Assembly (NCBI GenBank): GCA_964455375.1
Contig: CAYVXE010000041.1
Location: forward strand, 1-32,918
DNA: 32,918 bases
Reading direction: 5' to 3'
Source of the DNA: CAYVXE01 sp964455375
Lineage (GTDB): Bacteria; Zhuqueibacterota; Zhuqueibacteria; Oceanimicrobiales; Oceanimicrobiaceae
Below are positions 23,916 through 32,918 of this stretch, in pieces; position 1 is the first letter of the stretch; each line of letters begins with the position of its first letter. Both the position numbers and the translations under genes were made by a program. The notes beneath the pieces are model-generated. The model saw only the letters and a program-made list of their open reading frames with translations, did not search any database and was not told the origin of the DNA.

Positions 23916-25754
23916 TCAGAATTGATGCCTGCGTCTGAGGGCATCCTGTAAACCGGAAGAACGCCGAATATTCCGCTGAACAGCAGAACGGAAAATTTCT
24001 TCACTTCCCCAAATTTCGATTTTGCGCACGGCCCGCGTTATTGCTGTATAAACCAGTTCCCTGGTGACGATTGGATTGTCATTTTCGGGCAAAACCAGGA
24101 GCACCTGTTCAAACTCCGACCCCTGGCTTTTATGCACAGTCATCGCAAAAGCGCTTTCATAGTCAGGCAGTCGTATGGGTTGAACTTTTCTGAATGTCCC
24201 TTTTTCATCCCAAAAATAAACCTTTAAATGACCGGCACTCCCCGGGTCAGGTAAAACAATACCCAAGTCGCCGTTAAATAATTTTAAGGAATAATCGTTC
24301 TCTGTAATCAGAATGGGTTGTCCCGGATACCAGGAAGCATCTGATTTTATTCCCAACTGTTTTTTGACAAAACGTTCAATTTGCCGGTTCAATTCCCGGA
24401 CACCGTACGGTCCTTCCCGCAGTGCACACAAAATCCGCGCTTTTGAAAACTGCTCAAAAACTTTTGCCGGATCATCCGAGATGATGTAGCCGCTAAATAT
24501 CTCATGAATCCGCTGCAAAAGGGATGCTGACTGCAACGGTTGCCAGGAGACATCCTGGAATTCACCATTTTTTATAATTTCCAAAGCCGCATCGACTTCT
24601 CCTGAATTGACAGATTCACTCAGCGCACCGATGCCTTTTTGGGCGGCAAAACGATAGCTGTACTGAAGCTCAACAAGGCAATCTTGCATCTTATCCGGAA
24701 TTTTTACGGTACGATCCAGCTTTTGCTCGGTTAGTTTTTCCAGGGTGTTCGTAAATTCTTTTGAGAAAAATTGCAACTCCCCCGGGCCGCAAATATCGGC
24801 TAACACCGCCCCTGCTTCCACCGACGCCAGTTGATGATTGTCTCCCAGTAATATTAATTTTGCCTGCGGCGGCAATGCATCCATCAATTTTGCCATGAGT
24901 GCTAAATCGACCATCGAGGCCTCGTCTATAATCACCACATCCACATCGAGGGGATTCTCTGCATGATGACGGAATTTTGGTGAGTGCCGGATGAAACCGA
25001 GCATGCGGTGAATGGTCAATGCTTCTTTCGGGAAAGCCGCACTGATGGCATCCGGCAAGTTGAGTGTTTCCATTACCTGTTGAATGGATTCCAGCAGCCG
25101 GTTGGCTGCTTTCCCGGTGGGGGCACCTAACTTAATCCGGAGGCTCACATCTGTTTCCAAAAGCAGGGCGATGATTTTTGCAACCGTGAAGGTCTTACCG
25201 GTGCCGGGGCCTCCTGTTATCACACAGACTTTTTTTAACAAAGCCACGGCCGCTGCTATTTTCTGCCAGTCAGGTTCTACAGTCGCCCTCTCAGGAAAAT
25301 ATTTAGCCAACAAATGTCTGACTTTCTGTATATCGGACACCGGTTTTTCCCCCGACATCCGTCGGCGGATATAAGCTGCTAATTTTTCCTGATACTGCCA
25401 GTAACGGTTGAGATAAAGCCGGTTTTGCGTATCGAGGATCATGGGTTTAAACGATCCCGGTTCCCCCACCACTTCAGAGTGGTTTAACGCATCCCGCACT
25501 GTTTCCAGTGGTAAAACCGGAACAGATTCATTGAACGCCTCTTCGAATTTTGCTTTTAAAAAATCTGTATCACTCAGGTCTGAAAGATTAAGACAGATAT
25601 GCCCCTCTCTTGTGTGACTGCTGAGAATGGCGGCCGTCCAATAAATTTCATAGCTTTCACTGCCGGACAATCGCTGCATAAAGGACGCAAAATGATGATC
25701 TATATTTTTGAAGCAGCCGGAACCGTGTAGCACTTTTTTGATCATGTCAATCAT
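23916..25754 (-). CDS. recD: RecBCD subunit alpha, 5'-3' helicase RecD
   Basis: This 612-residue SF1B helicase is the fast 5'-3' motor of exodeoxyribonuclease V. Walker A GGPGTGKT is at 181-188, APTGKAA at 211-217 (motif Ia), Walker B IIDEAS at 275-280, LLGDNHQL follows (motif III), and VHKSQGSE at 540-547 and YTAITRA at 569-575 are motifs V and VI. The N-terminal 170 residues are the RecB-binding domain. Size matches E. coli RecD (608). Its ATG overlaps the recB stop by 8 bp; a second ATG three codons on is possible. Confidence 0.97.
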   Translation of the reverse strand: MIDMIKKVLHGSGCFKNIDHHFASFMQRLSGSESYEIYWTAAILSSHTREGHICLNLSDLSDTDFLKAKFEEAFNESVPVLPLETVRDALNHSEVVGEPGSFKPMILDTQNRLYLNRYWQYQEKLAAYIRRRMSGEKPVSDIQKVRHLLAKYFPERATVEPDWQKIAAAVALLKKVCVITGGPGTGKTFTVAKIIALLLETDVSLRIKLGAPTGKAANRLLESIQQVMETLNLPDAISAAFPKEALTIHRMLGFIRHSPKFRHHAENPLDVDVVIIDEASMVDLALMAKLMDALPPQAKLILLGDNHQLASVEAGAVLADICGPGELQFFSKEFTNTLEKLTEQKLDRTVKIPDKMQDCLVELQYSYRFAAQKGIGALSESVNSGEVDAALEIIKNGEFQDVSWQPLQSASLLQRIHEIFSGYIISDDPAKVFEQFSKARILCALREGPYGVRELNRQIERFVKKQLGIKSDASWYPGQPILITENDYSLKLFNGDLGIVLPDPGSAGHLKVYFWDEKGTFRKVQPIRLPDYESAFAMTVHKSQGSEFEQVLLVLPENDNPIVTRELVYTAITRAVRKIEIWGSEEIFRSAVQRNIRRSSGLQDALRRRHQF

Positions 25755-28700
25755 CTACCAATTTTGCGGCCAACCTGCTGATGATTTGCTCTGACGGTCG
25801 ATCATAAAAAACGCCAAATTGCGAACCACGGGTTGGGTCAATTCCGCGCAAAAAAAAGTAAAATACGCCGCCAAAATGCTGTCCATAATCATAATCCGGC
25901 TTACGCAGCTTTAAATATAGGTGCAGCGCCACGGTGTAAATATGATACTGCAACAGATAAAAATGTTCAATCATTGCTTCCTGCAATGAGCTTTGCCCGT
26001 ATTTTTTAATATCATTACCAAGGTAATTCGATTTCCAATCCACAATATAAAACCGTCCATTTGTTTCAAATACCAGATCGATGAACCCTTTCATAAATCC
26101 TTTAAAAGGTTGAAACGTCAGGTCCCGAACTTTTTCTGCAAACCCTGCAAACCTTTCAGTCAGGGTCGCGTCTGAAAAAATCGTGCTTAATTCATTGGCA
26201 GAAAAAGATTGCAAAGGAAAGTAAAATTCTAGTTCATTGATCCTATCATTCCCGCTGATGTCAGACAGCCTGAACGGTGCATTACCCGGGACTACAAGCT
26301 CAACAGCGAGGACGTTCTTTATCATTTTCGTGACGGCGTCAGACCATTCCGAGCGGAACCCAAATGCTTGTAATTTCATTTTCAGCCAATCGTCATCCGG
26401 CTGCGAAGAAAATGTTGTGTAATCAATCGTCTGCAGAATGGCATGAATAAAGGTTCCTGCTTTCGTTCCGCGCGGAAAATTCAGAAAATCAGAAAATTCA
26501 CTGACCGGTATTTTTTCCTGTTCCGAAGAAACGCGTGTGGGAGACAAAAACAGTGTGTCATAATCAGCAAATTCGGGACTGTACGGTTGCTTTGATATCA
26601 GCGAAGAATAACTGGATATGCCCATTGACCTTTCAATTTCAGTCGCAAAAGAACGGCAAGAGAGCTTTTGATTAAGATTCATTTCCCGCTTCAATTCCTC
26701 GTTGCCAGGTTGTGGTATCTCCACAAAATTAACCACATCCGGTGCCTTTTTCATAACCGTAACCAGATCATTCCGGTACTGTTCAGACGAATAACGCTGC
26801 AAATAATTTTTTAGGGATTCGATGGGATTTGACTCGTCAAACGGTTTGGGCCGATGGAACACATAGGCCGGTGCCGAACTTTTTGCAGTCGTCAGGTTAC
26901 ACAAAACCAAGTAGCAGCGATTCTGTGCCCGGGTCAGCGCCACGTAAAGCAAGCGTAGTTTCTCAGCTAAATTCTCCTTGCCAGCATAAATTTTATTCTG
27001 TTCAGACTTTTCGGAACTGAGATCAATTGTGTGCATCATGTCATTGTTCTCATCGTGAAACTCCAGCAAGCCCTTCCTCGAAACCTCGGAACCGTGCCAT
27101 GTAAAGGGGCAGAACACAATGGGATATTGCAACCCTTTGCTCATGTGCATCGTCATGAGGGTCACAGCGTTGTCATCACTTTCCAGGCGGATTTGATATT
27201 CTTCCGCTGATTTATCCGCGAGCGACTTCTGCTCCGACAGCCAGCTCAGCAATCCGGACATCCCGAGTTTTCGGCTCATCGCAGCCTTATTCAAAATCTC
27301 AGATAGATGCAACAGGTTCGTAATCCGCCTTTCCCCATCGGGAAAGTTCAGGAGTTTCGCGAAGACTTGCTCTTCCCGCAAAAATTCTTTGAACATGCGG
27401 ATAAATCCGGATTGCAGCCACACGTTGTGATATTGTAAGAATCGCTCAAAAAATGAATCCAGTTTTTCGCTGTTATCTCTGAACTCAAGTAATTCATCCG
27501 CGGAGATTCCCATGATTTCCGTTGCCAGGGCTGCCTTTACCAGACCCGTTCTCCTGGGTTCGGCGATAGCCGTGAGAATGCGCTGGAAATCCGTCGCCTC
27601 TGCGGAAACAAACAAACTCTCCGTACTGCGCAACACACTGTTGACGCCACGTTTTTTCAAAGTATGCTGCATCAGCCGGGCCTCTGCATTTGAACGCACC
27701 AGAACAGCGATGTGCTTTTCTTGCACGCGACGACCGGCTTTCTTTTCACGACCGAGCCGGAGTAACCGGACAATTTCCGTGGCGACAGCATCTTCAATGA
27801 TCTTCTTTGCATCCTGTGTTGCTAACCTGGTCCCTGTATAGATGGGATTGTCTTTATCGAGATACCATAATTGAAACGGTTTTTCATCTTTGTCGATTTG
27901 TAGTTGTGGGATGTCAGCCTCTGCTGCAGGCTCTGCGGGCAGAAAGGGAATATCATGGTACAGGAAAACGTTAGAGCCTTTACCAAAGACAGCATTCACA
28001 GCATCCACGAGTTTCGCACTTGAACGGTAATTGGTCGTGAGAGTAAAACGCATCTCCGGCTTCGTTTGTTCTTTCGCTTTCATGTAAGCGAAAATATCTG
28101 CACCACGAAAGCCGTACACAGCCTGCTTGGGATCCCCGATAAGAAACAGAGACGCACCGGGATGATCGAAAATCTTTGTAAAAATATCGTACTGAACAGG
28201 ATCGGTGTCCTGAAATTCATCGATGAGCGCGGCTTCATATTGACGGCGAACCTGCACAGCCAAATCGTATTGGCTATCATGTAAAGCATCCCGCAGATTT
28301 ATCAGCAAATCATCAAAAAAATAAATATTGCGCTGTTCCTTTAATTTGGGAAGCTCCGCCCGCACATATCCGACGAGGGATTTTCTAAGCCAGATAAGCC
28401 TGGCATCATAACATGTTTTTAGATTTTCATGGTTCTCCCAGTGTTGCTGGCACAAATCAAAAAAAGGATATTCAGGCGGCTCATAGCCTTTGTTCGTTTT
28501 GGTTCCTAAATTTCCAGAAGTAAGGTACTTGAAATTGTCAAACAAATCGAACGCAAGATTCCTGCAGCCGTAGGCATCGAAATCCTTGATAATCGCAGGT
28601 AGTTTTTTTGAAACACCTTTATTCCAACCTTTGTGAGCTTTTAATGCGGAAATCACCTCGCTGCGGTGAAGATGCCAGGCGGATTTCACCTTTTCAAAAG

Positions 28701-29352
28701 AATGCGCAAACGCCGCTTCTTCTGCGCGGCAATCAAGCGGTTCTATTTCCGGGATGATACGCATATACGGTTTGCCGACGACCTGCTCGATGAGACGAAA
28801 CAGCTTTTCCGGCGAACCCAACCGGGGCAAAGCATAACCCAAAAATAGACCCGATTCACTGTAAAAAGCGCGCCGCCAAAAATCTTCTACAATCTGCAGA
28901 AGCAGACTCCTCTGCTCAGTCACCAGTTCAGCATCGAAGGGACTGCCGCTTTCAAATGCCTGCTCCCGTAAAATCCGGTTACAAAATTTGTGAATAGTAA
29001 AAATGGCAGCTTCGTCAAAATTTTGGATGGCAGCGGTCAATCTACTTTTAGCCGCTTCAAGATCGGTAAATTTTTTCAGGAACACTGTTAAAAAAGGATC
29101 CTTTGTCGCCAGTCCGGCAAACACACTACGTGCTTCAATCAACTCCTTCAGTATGCGCTCTTTTAGTTCATTGGTTGCTGCTTCGGTAAAAGAGACCACA
29201 AGAATTTTTTGAACGGGAATATTTTTCTCCAGCAGCAAGCGCAGAAAAATCCGGGTGATGGTAAATGTTTTCCCGGTTCCGGCACTGGCCTCGATGAGAA
29301 TCTTACCGGTCAATGGACCATTTGTTAAATCAAAGGGTTTGAACATCTTCAT
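25747..29352 (-). CDS. recB: RecBCD subunit beta, helicase-nuclease RecB
   Basis: 1201 residues, as in E. coli (1180). SF1A helicase motifs: EASAGTGKT at 21-29, DEFQDTDP at 378-385, GDPKQAVYGFRGAD at 406-419, MTMHMSKGLQYP (V) and LLYVALTRAQNR (VI). The C-terminal nuclease domain is intact: His in GTFIHAILQ, Asp in GFIDLVFE (about 1092), Asp and Lys in IVDWKSN (1105, 1107), and the QY pair in LLQYHIY (1135). RecB is the slow 3'-5' motor, the sole nuclease, and loads RecA. The ATGA start overlaps the recC stop; the third codon is also ATG with AGGGGA 6 nt upstream. Confidence 0.97.
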   Translation of the reverse strand: MKMFKPFDLTNGPLTGKILIEASAGTGKTFTITRIFLRLLLEKNIPVQKILVVSFTEAATNELKERILKELIEARSVFAGLATKDPFLTVFLKKFTDLEAAKSRLTAAIQNFDEAAIFTIHKFCNRILREQAFESGSPFDAELVTEQRSLLLQIVEDFWRRAFYSESGLFLGYALPRLGSPEKLFRLIEQVVGKPYMRIIPEIEPLDCRAEEAAFAHSFEKVKSAWHLHRSEVISALKAHKGWNKGVSKKLPAIIKDFDAYGCRNLAFDLFDNFKYLTSGNLGTKTNKGYEPPEYPFFDLCQQHWENHENLKTCYDARLIWLRKSLVGYVRAELPKLKEQRNIYFFDDLLINLRDALHDSQYDLAVQVRRQYEAALIDEFQDTDPVQYDIFTKIFDHPGASLFLIGDPKQAVYGFRGADIFAYMKAKEQTKPEMRFTLTTNYRSSAKLVDAVNAVFGKGSNVFLYHDIPFLPAEPAAEADIPQLQIDKDEKPFQLWYLDKDNPIYTGTRLATQDAKKIIEDAVATEIVRLLRLGREKKAGRRVQEKHIAVLVRSNAEARLMQHTLKKRGVNSVLRSTESLFVSAEATDFQRILTAIAEPRRTGLVKAALATEIMGISADELLEFRDNSEKLDSFFERFLQYHNVWLQSGFIRMFKEFLREEQVFAKLLNFPDGERRITNLLHLSEILNKAAMSRKLGMSGLLSWLSEQKSLADKSAEEYQIRLESDDNAVTLMTMHMSKGLQYPIVFCPFTWHGSEVSRKGLLEFHDENNDMMHTIDLSSEKSEQNKIYAGKENLAEKLRLLYVALTRAQNRCYLVLCNLTTAKSSAPAYVFHRPKPFDESNPIESLKNYLQRYSSEQYRNDLVTVMKKAPDVVNFVEIPQPGNEELKREMNLNQKLSCRSFATEIERSMGISSYSSLISKQPYSPEFADYDTLFLSPTRVSSEQEKIPVSEFSDFLNFPRGTKAGTFIHAILQTIDYTTFSSQPDDDWLKMKLQAFGFRSEWSDAVTKMIKNVLAVELVVPGNAPFRLSDISGNDRINELEFYFPLQSFSANELSTIFSDATLTERFAGFAEKVRDLTFQPFKGFMKGFIDLVFETNGRFYIVDWKSNYLGNDIKKYGQSSLQEAMIEHFYLLQYHIYTVALHLYLKLRKPDYDYGQHFGGVFYFFLRGIDPTRGSQFGVFYDRPSEQIISRLAAKLVDD

Positions 29353-32300
29353 TCCCCTGCCTCGCTGCGGTTTTCCAGCAACGGCGCATAAATTTGTCGC
29401 GCCAGAACTTTGAATTCTTCGGTAAACGGATTTTCTTCCCTACCGAAACAGCGGTTAAAATAAGGGTCGCCGCTTTCCTTAAAGGGCTGTTCATTACTGG
29501 TAAACCACTCTTTAGCTGCCGCCGATAAAGCTGCGGCCTCATCATCCGGTTTTTTCTTCAATGCTAACAAAAACTGCAACGCGGAATCAGGGAAGAAACG
29601 AATCGGCGCACAAAGTCCCTGCCGGTAAATCTCCAACAATTGCTGTAAACACACATAGCAGTTCTGAACAGGGGAAAATTTCCAGGCCGTCCACAGCCCG
29701 TCAGCCGGTTTGTTAACCCCAACCAGAAAACTCTTAGCAGGGTATCCGTCAGTACCGAGGCAGTTAAACACCAGATGGTACACCCAGGCCTTTAAATAAT
29801 CCTTGGCTTTTAAACGTGCATATCGGGCAAACACCAAACCATCACCATAAATATTTTTTATCTTTCCGGTCATGGTAAAATCACCTAAGGTCAAATGAAC
29901 CGTTAAATCCGGCAGCTTATTTGATTGCTTAAACTGATTTGTTTGCTCAGAAAAATGTTTGACCTTTTCCACCAGGCTTCCGTACTCACATTCTCCCACA
30001 GCTCCCAGAGGCAATTTTCCCGCAGCAAAATTTGCTTTCCTGAATGACTCTAAATCAATTGTGTCAGATTCTTTACTCAAAATCGCATCTGCAATACTGT
30101 AACGATCGAGGCCGCTAAGTTTAAATATTTCCGCGTCCTCTAAAATTTCCTCATCTGCATAAAAGCCGACGCCTAACCTTCTATTTAAAAAAAACTCCAC
30201 CGGATTTTTAAAAAATTTGTACAGGTCGTCTACGGTCACAGTGAAAAATTCTTCACCGGGATCGGGAAGTGGCTGGTTAAAAAATGCCGGTGGTGCGTCA
30301 TTGCCGGTGAACAGTTTTTTGGCAACACGCAAATTATCTTCTGAATAACTAAAGTAACCCGGTGTTTCATTTGCGGTTTCATCCCCATAAAAATAAACCG
30401 GGTTAAATGCCTGCAGTTTATGCGTTACAGTAAAATGCTCAAGAATGTCCCGGTTGTCCTGCAGCGCAAAATTTTGTTGAATATTCTCCTGCAACTCGCT
30501 CACCAGCACCGAAGGTGGAATCACGCTGTTATCTTTCATACTCTGCCCGAGGTAGCTGATATAAAGCACGTCCCGTGCCGACAGGATCGCTTCCAGAAAC
30601 AGGTAACGGTCATCAAGACGCCTGGAACGGTCGCCTTTTCGGGGATGCTGCGCGATGAGATCGAAACCCAGCGGTTTGTTTGTCCGGGGGTAGGCATCGT
30701 AATTCATACCGATAAGACAGATGACTTTTGCCGGGATACTTCGCATGGGCAGCATGGAACAAAAGGTTACGCCACCCGTCAAAAATCCAAAACCGGACCC
30801 TTTTGTACGCATTGCATTTTCAAGGTGTCGCTTAATCACGTCCAAATTGATTGCTGCATTAAAAGCGCTAAGTTCCTGGCAGGTCATTAATTCTGCAAGC
30901 GCATCACGAATCGCTTGTAAATGCCTTTCGTATTCTTCGCTCGCCTTAAAAAAAACAGCCAGAAGTTCGGTGAGCGTTCGGCCCCACTCTTTTAACGGTC
31001 GGGCTGTCTTAAGCGAGTTGGTCCAATAAAAGAGTTTTTCCAGAAATTCGAGAAAATCCCCCAGAACCTCCGCCTGACCGCCTTCAATTTTGTCGTAAGG
31101 GAGAATCCGGTCATGGAACAACTGCTCCCCCTGCACCGGAAGCGCATAGCCTAACAGCATCCGCTCGACGCCTGCCTGCCAGGTATTTTGCGGTAATGCA
31201 GGGAGGCCAAGATTCGCCCGCTGGTGAGCATCGATGCCCCAACGGATACGGCTGTCACTGACCCAGAACTGGATGAGTTCCAGGTCCGTTTCATCGAGAG
31301 CAAACTGTGACAAAACCGGCGTAGATTCAAGAATCGTCATGACCGACGGTGCATCAAACCGGCTACCGCACAAATTCAGAATGGCAAAAAACGTTTCAAC
31401 AATGTCGCTCTCCCTACCGAAAGATCGGTCAGCGACACTAAATGGAATGCGTTTTGGATCGCCATGCGGCAGATCGAAGACGGCCTGAATAAACGGCGCG
31501 TAGGGCTCGATGTCCGGCGCCATCACCAAAATTTCAGATGGATTGAGGCCGGGTACATTTTCGAATAGATTTAGCAGATTATCATGCAGCACTTCAATCT
31601 CCCGGCGTTCACTATGACAGGCATGAAATTGAATGGAAAAATCCGAATCCTTAACAACCCTCTTTTTTCCATTCGCCTGGACGAAATCACGCATATTCAA
31701 AATATCCGACTGCAGGGCAAGAAGCAGCGACTCCTCAGACGACTCCCTGAAATGTTCTTCCTGGTGATAATCGATATCCTCGATTAATGAAATAAAATCA
31801 CGTCCCAGTTTCCCCATGGAAGCAAGTAAACTGTTTCCCGCTTCAAAATGCTGTTCCTCTCTTGAAAAATCTATGGGAATTTGCGCACTCTTTTCCACGG
31901 CTTTGCTGATTTCTTTTTCCGTTTTGATATGCGCCCAGAACTCCCGGCATGGATTCATTAAAAAAAGGTTCACCTGACAAATCCCGGACAACGCGTTCAG
32001 TACATGTAAATGGAAAACGGGTAACGCAGAAATTCCAAAAACCGCAATCCGTTGCGGTAAAGAGAACGTACCGGGTTGAGCAGATTCTAACATTTGCACC
32101 ACTTGTTTACCCATCGCTGCCCGGTGCGGTTCTTTTATTCCCAGGCTCAATTTCCGCCACAACTGCGCCTGCCAGTGATTTTCATCTCCCTTTTCCCATT
32201 TAAAAATCATCTCGGGTCGAAAAAGCAGATACTGATCAAATAAATCTGCAATACGCACGCATAGCTGTAACCATTTTAAATTGTAATCAGCGCCTTCTAA

Positions 32301-32708
32301 ATACGACTTCAACTGTTTAAATGCCTTCTGCTCAAGCAGTTGCGGCAGCAGGTTCATGATTCGCCAGGTCATCACTTCCGGCTCGTAAACCGATCTGTCA
32401 GGTAAAACAAATCCGGATTCCAAGCCGTTTCCAGAGACCTTCGTTTGTACAGATTCCAACTCAGGTGTGGACGATGCAAAAACATGCTTCACAATTTCAC
32501 GGACAAATCCGTTGGGAAACGGAAACCGTACATTTGCACAGATGCCTAACTCACCGGCGATATTCAAAGACAACCAGCGCTGCATGCCACGGCTCTGTAC
32601 GACAACGATTTCCTGCGGTAGCGGTGACGCCAGCGGCTGACGAAAAGTGTCGATGAGTTTATGTGAAAGGACTTCCAGACGATTACTGGTAAAAAGCGTA
32701 AAAGGCAT
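29349..32708 (-). CDS. recC: RecBCD subunit gamma, Chi-recognition subunit RecC
   Basis: 1119 residues, close to E. coli RecC (1122). The N-terminus FTLFTSNRLEVLSHKL followed by VVVQSRGMQRWLSLN and FPFPNGFV is the RecC family start. This inactive helicase-like subunit lacks a Walker A, as expected. The C-terminal, nuclease-like domain begins at TVDDLYKFFKNPVEFFLNRR, the usual block, without the catalytic residues. RecC scans single-stranded DNA for Chi and holds the complex together. Chi of this organism cannot be deduced. It is the first gene of recC-recB-recD; unlike E. coli, no ptrA protease gene lies between recC and recB. Confidence 0.96.
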   Translation of the reverse strand: MPFTLFTSNRLEVLSHKLIDTFRQPLASPLPQEIVVVQSRGMQRWLSLNIAGELGICANVRFPFPNGFVREIVKHVFASSTPELESVQTKVSGNGLESGFVLPDRSVYEPEVMTWRIMNLLPQLLEQKAFKQLKSYLEGADYNLKWLQLCVRIADLFDQYLLFRPEMIFKWEKGDENHWQAQLWRKLSLGIKEPHRAAMGKQVVQMLESAQPGTFSLPQRIAVFGISALPVFHLHVLNALSGICQVNLFLMNPCREFWAHIKTEKEISKAVEKSAQIPIDFSREEQHFEAGNSLLASMGKLGRDFISLIEDIDYHQEEHFRESSEESLLLALQSDILNMRDFVQANGKKRVVKDSDFSIQFHACHSERREIEVLHDNLLNLFENVPGLNPSEILVMAPDIEPYAPFIQAVFDLPHGDPKRIPFSVADRSFGRESDIVETFFAILNLCGSRFDAPSVMTILESTPVLSQFALDETDLELIQFWVSDSRIRWGIDAHQRANLGLPALPQNTWQAGVERMLLGYALPVQGEQLFHDRILPYDKIEGGQAEVLGDFLEFLEKLFYWTNSLKTARPLKEWGRTLTELLAVFFKASEEYERHLQAIRDALAELMTCQELSAFNAAINLDVIKRHLENAMRTKGSGFGFLTGGVTFCSMLPMRSIPAKVICLIGMNYDAYPRTNKPLGFDLIAQHPRKGDRSRRLDDRYLFLEAILSARDVLYISYLGQSMKDNSVIPPSVLVSELQENIQQNFALQDNRDILEHFTVTHKLQAFNPVYFYGDETANETPGYFSYSEDNLRVAKKLFTGNDAPPAFFNQPLPDPGEEFFTVTVDDLYKFFKNPVEFFLNRRLGVGFYADEEILEDAEIFKLSGLDRYSIADAILSKESDTIDLESFRKANFAAGKLPLGAVGECEYGSLVEKVKHFSEQTNQFKQSNKLPDLTVHLTLGDFTMTGKIKNIYGDGLVFARYARLKAKDYLKAWVYHLVFNCLGTDGYPAKSFLVGVNKPADGLWTAWKFSPVQNCYVCLQQLLEIYRQGLCAPIRFFPDSALQFLLALKKKPDDEAAALSAAAKEWFTSNEQPFKESGDPYFNRCFGREENPFTEEFKVLARQIYAPLLENRSEAGE

Positions 32709-32751
32709 TGTTTCTCAACTAAAGGTGAGACAAATATAATGAGAATTATTA

Positions 32752-32779
32752 ATTTCATAAAATAGAAGCTCTTTGTCAA
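32752..32779 (-). promoter_or_regulatory. Possible promoter of recCBD
   Basis: Minus strand: a perfect TTGACA (plus 32774-32779), 16 nt, then TGAAAT (32752-32757), 4 of 6 to the -10 consensus. The start codon lies about 45 nt downstream. No LexA-type operator is evident. TATATTTG, which fits TAnnTTTG, lies closer to the gene at about 32733-32740 as an alternative. Confidence 0.35.
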
Positions 32780-32890
32780 GAGAATTAGTGTTTAATAATT
32801 GAATTAATTGCATGGATTGTTTATTTTCATTTCATTAGTGCTGACCGAAAACTCAATTTGACGATAATGCAGGACTCCAAAAGTGCTATC

Positions 32891-32918
32891 CTTCACCTTG
32901 AGCGGAGTCGAAAGGTGA
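32891..32918. repeat. Partial copy of the TTGAGCGGAGTCGAA repeat
   Basis: A hairpin is formed by TCACCTT and AAAGGTGA around the core TTGAGCGGAGTCGAA. The same core, with one change each, forms both inner arms of the element at 19621-19692. The window ends here, so the full extent is not seen. Confidence 0.55.

Noticed and set aside
1..32918. CRISPR array, prophage, transposase or defence island
   Set aside because: No regularly spaced direct repeats and no integrase, transposase, phage or known defence genes were found; RecBCD is a housekeeping repair complex.

Overview
This window comes from a bacterial draft genome or metagenome bin: a 100-N scaffold gap lies at 20968-21067. The gene set points to a Gram-negative member of the FCB superphylum outside the classical Bacteroidetes, with a Calditrichota-like lineage as my best guess. 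The reasons are a SusC/SusD outer-membrane pair, a GWxTD-family secreted protein, a long M23 peptidase with an Ig-like tail and a complete RecBCD. The placement is inference. Almost all genes are on the minus strand. I see no phage genes, transposases or CRISPR array.

Layout. (1) 1-1400: a possible C-terminal gene fragment, a non-coding stretch, an initiator tRNA with its own promoter and terminator, and a membrane-anchored receiver-domain protein followed by a two-way terminator. (2) 1513-5348, minus: envelope operon of glycerophosphodiesterase, M23 peptidase and rhomboid protease. (3) 5478-10800, minus: a tightly coupled surface-polysaccharide cassette of flippase, GT-C glycosyltransferase, glucuronyl C5-epimerase-like protein and GT4 glycosyltransferase, with every junction overlapping. 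(4) 11073-14407: an unrecognised 248-residue protein (+), a DUF5658-type membrane protein and a GWxTD-family protein. (5) 14808-19122, minus: SusC then SusD with a terminator, preceded by a long leader and a 125-bp palindromic repeat element. (6) 19725-21679, minus: YigZ/IMPACT protein (cut by the gap), QueE and a CYTH phosphatase/cyclase-like protein. (7) 21896-23657, minus: an arginase-fold protein with a changed metal ligand, and an acyltransferase-3 membrane protein. (8) 23916-32708, minus: the recC-recB-recD operon, with overlapping genes.

How the genes fit together: regions 2-5 are mostly about the cell envelope (polysaccharide synthesis and export, wall hydrolysis, lipid head-group turnover, intramembrane proteolysis, outer-membrane uptake). 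Regions 6-8 are tRNA modification, small-molecule metabolism and DNA double-strand break repair. No single new defence or mobile system stands out. The best leads are the receiver-plus-transmembrane protein, the C5-epimerase polysaccharide cassette, the inverted-arm repeat family with copies at 19591 and at the window end, and the arginase relative with Cys in place of the first metal-binding His.
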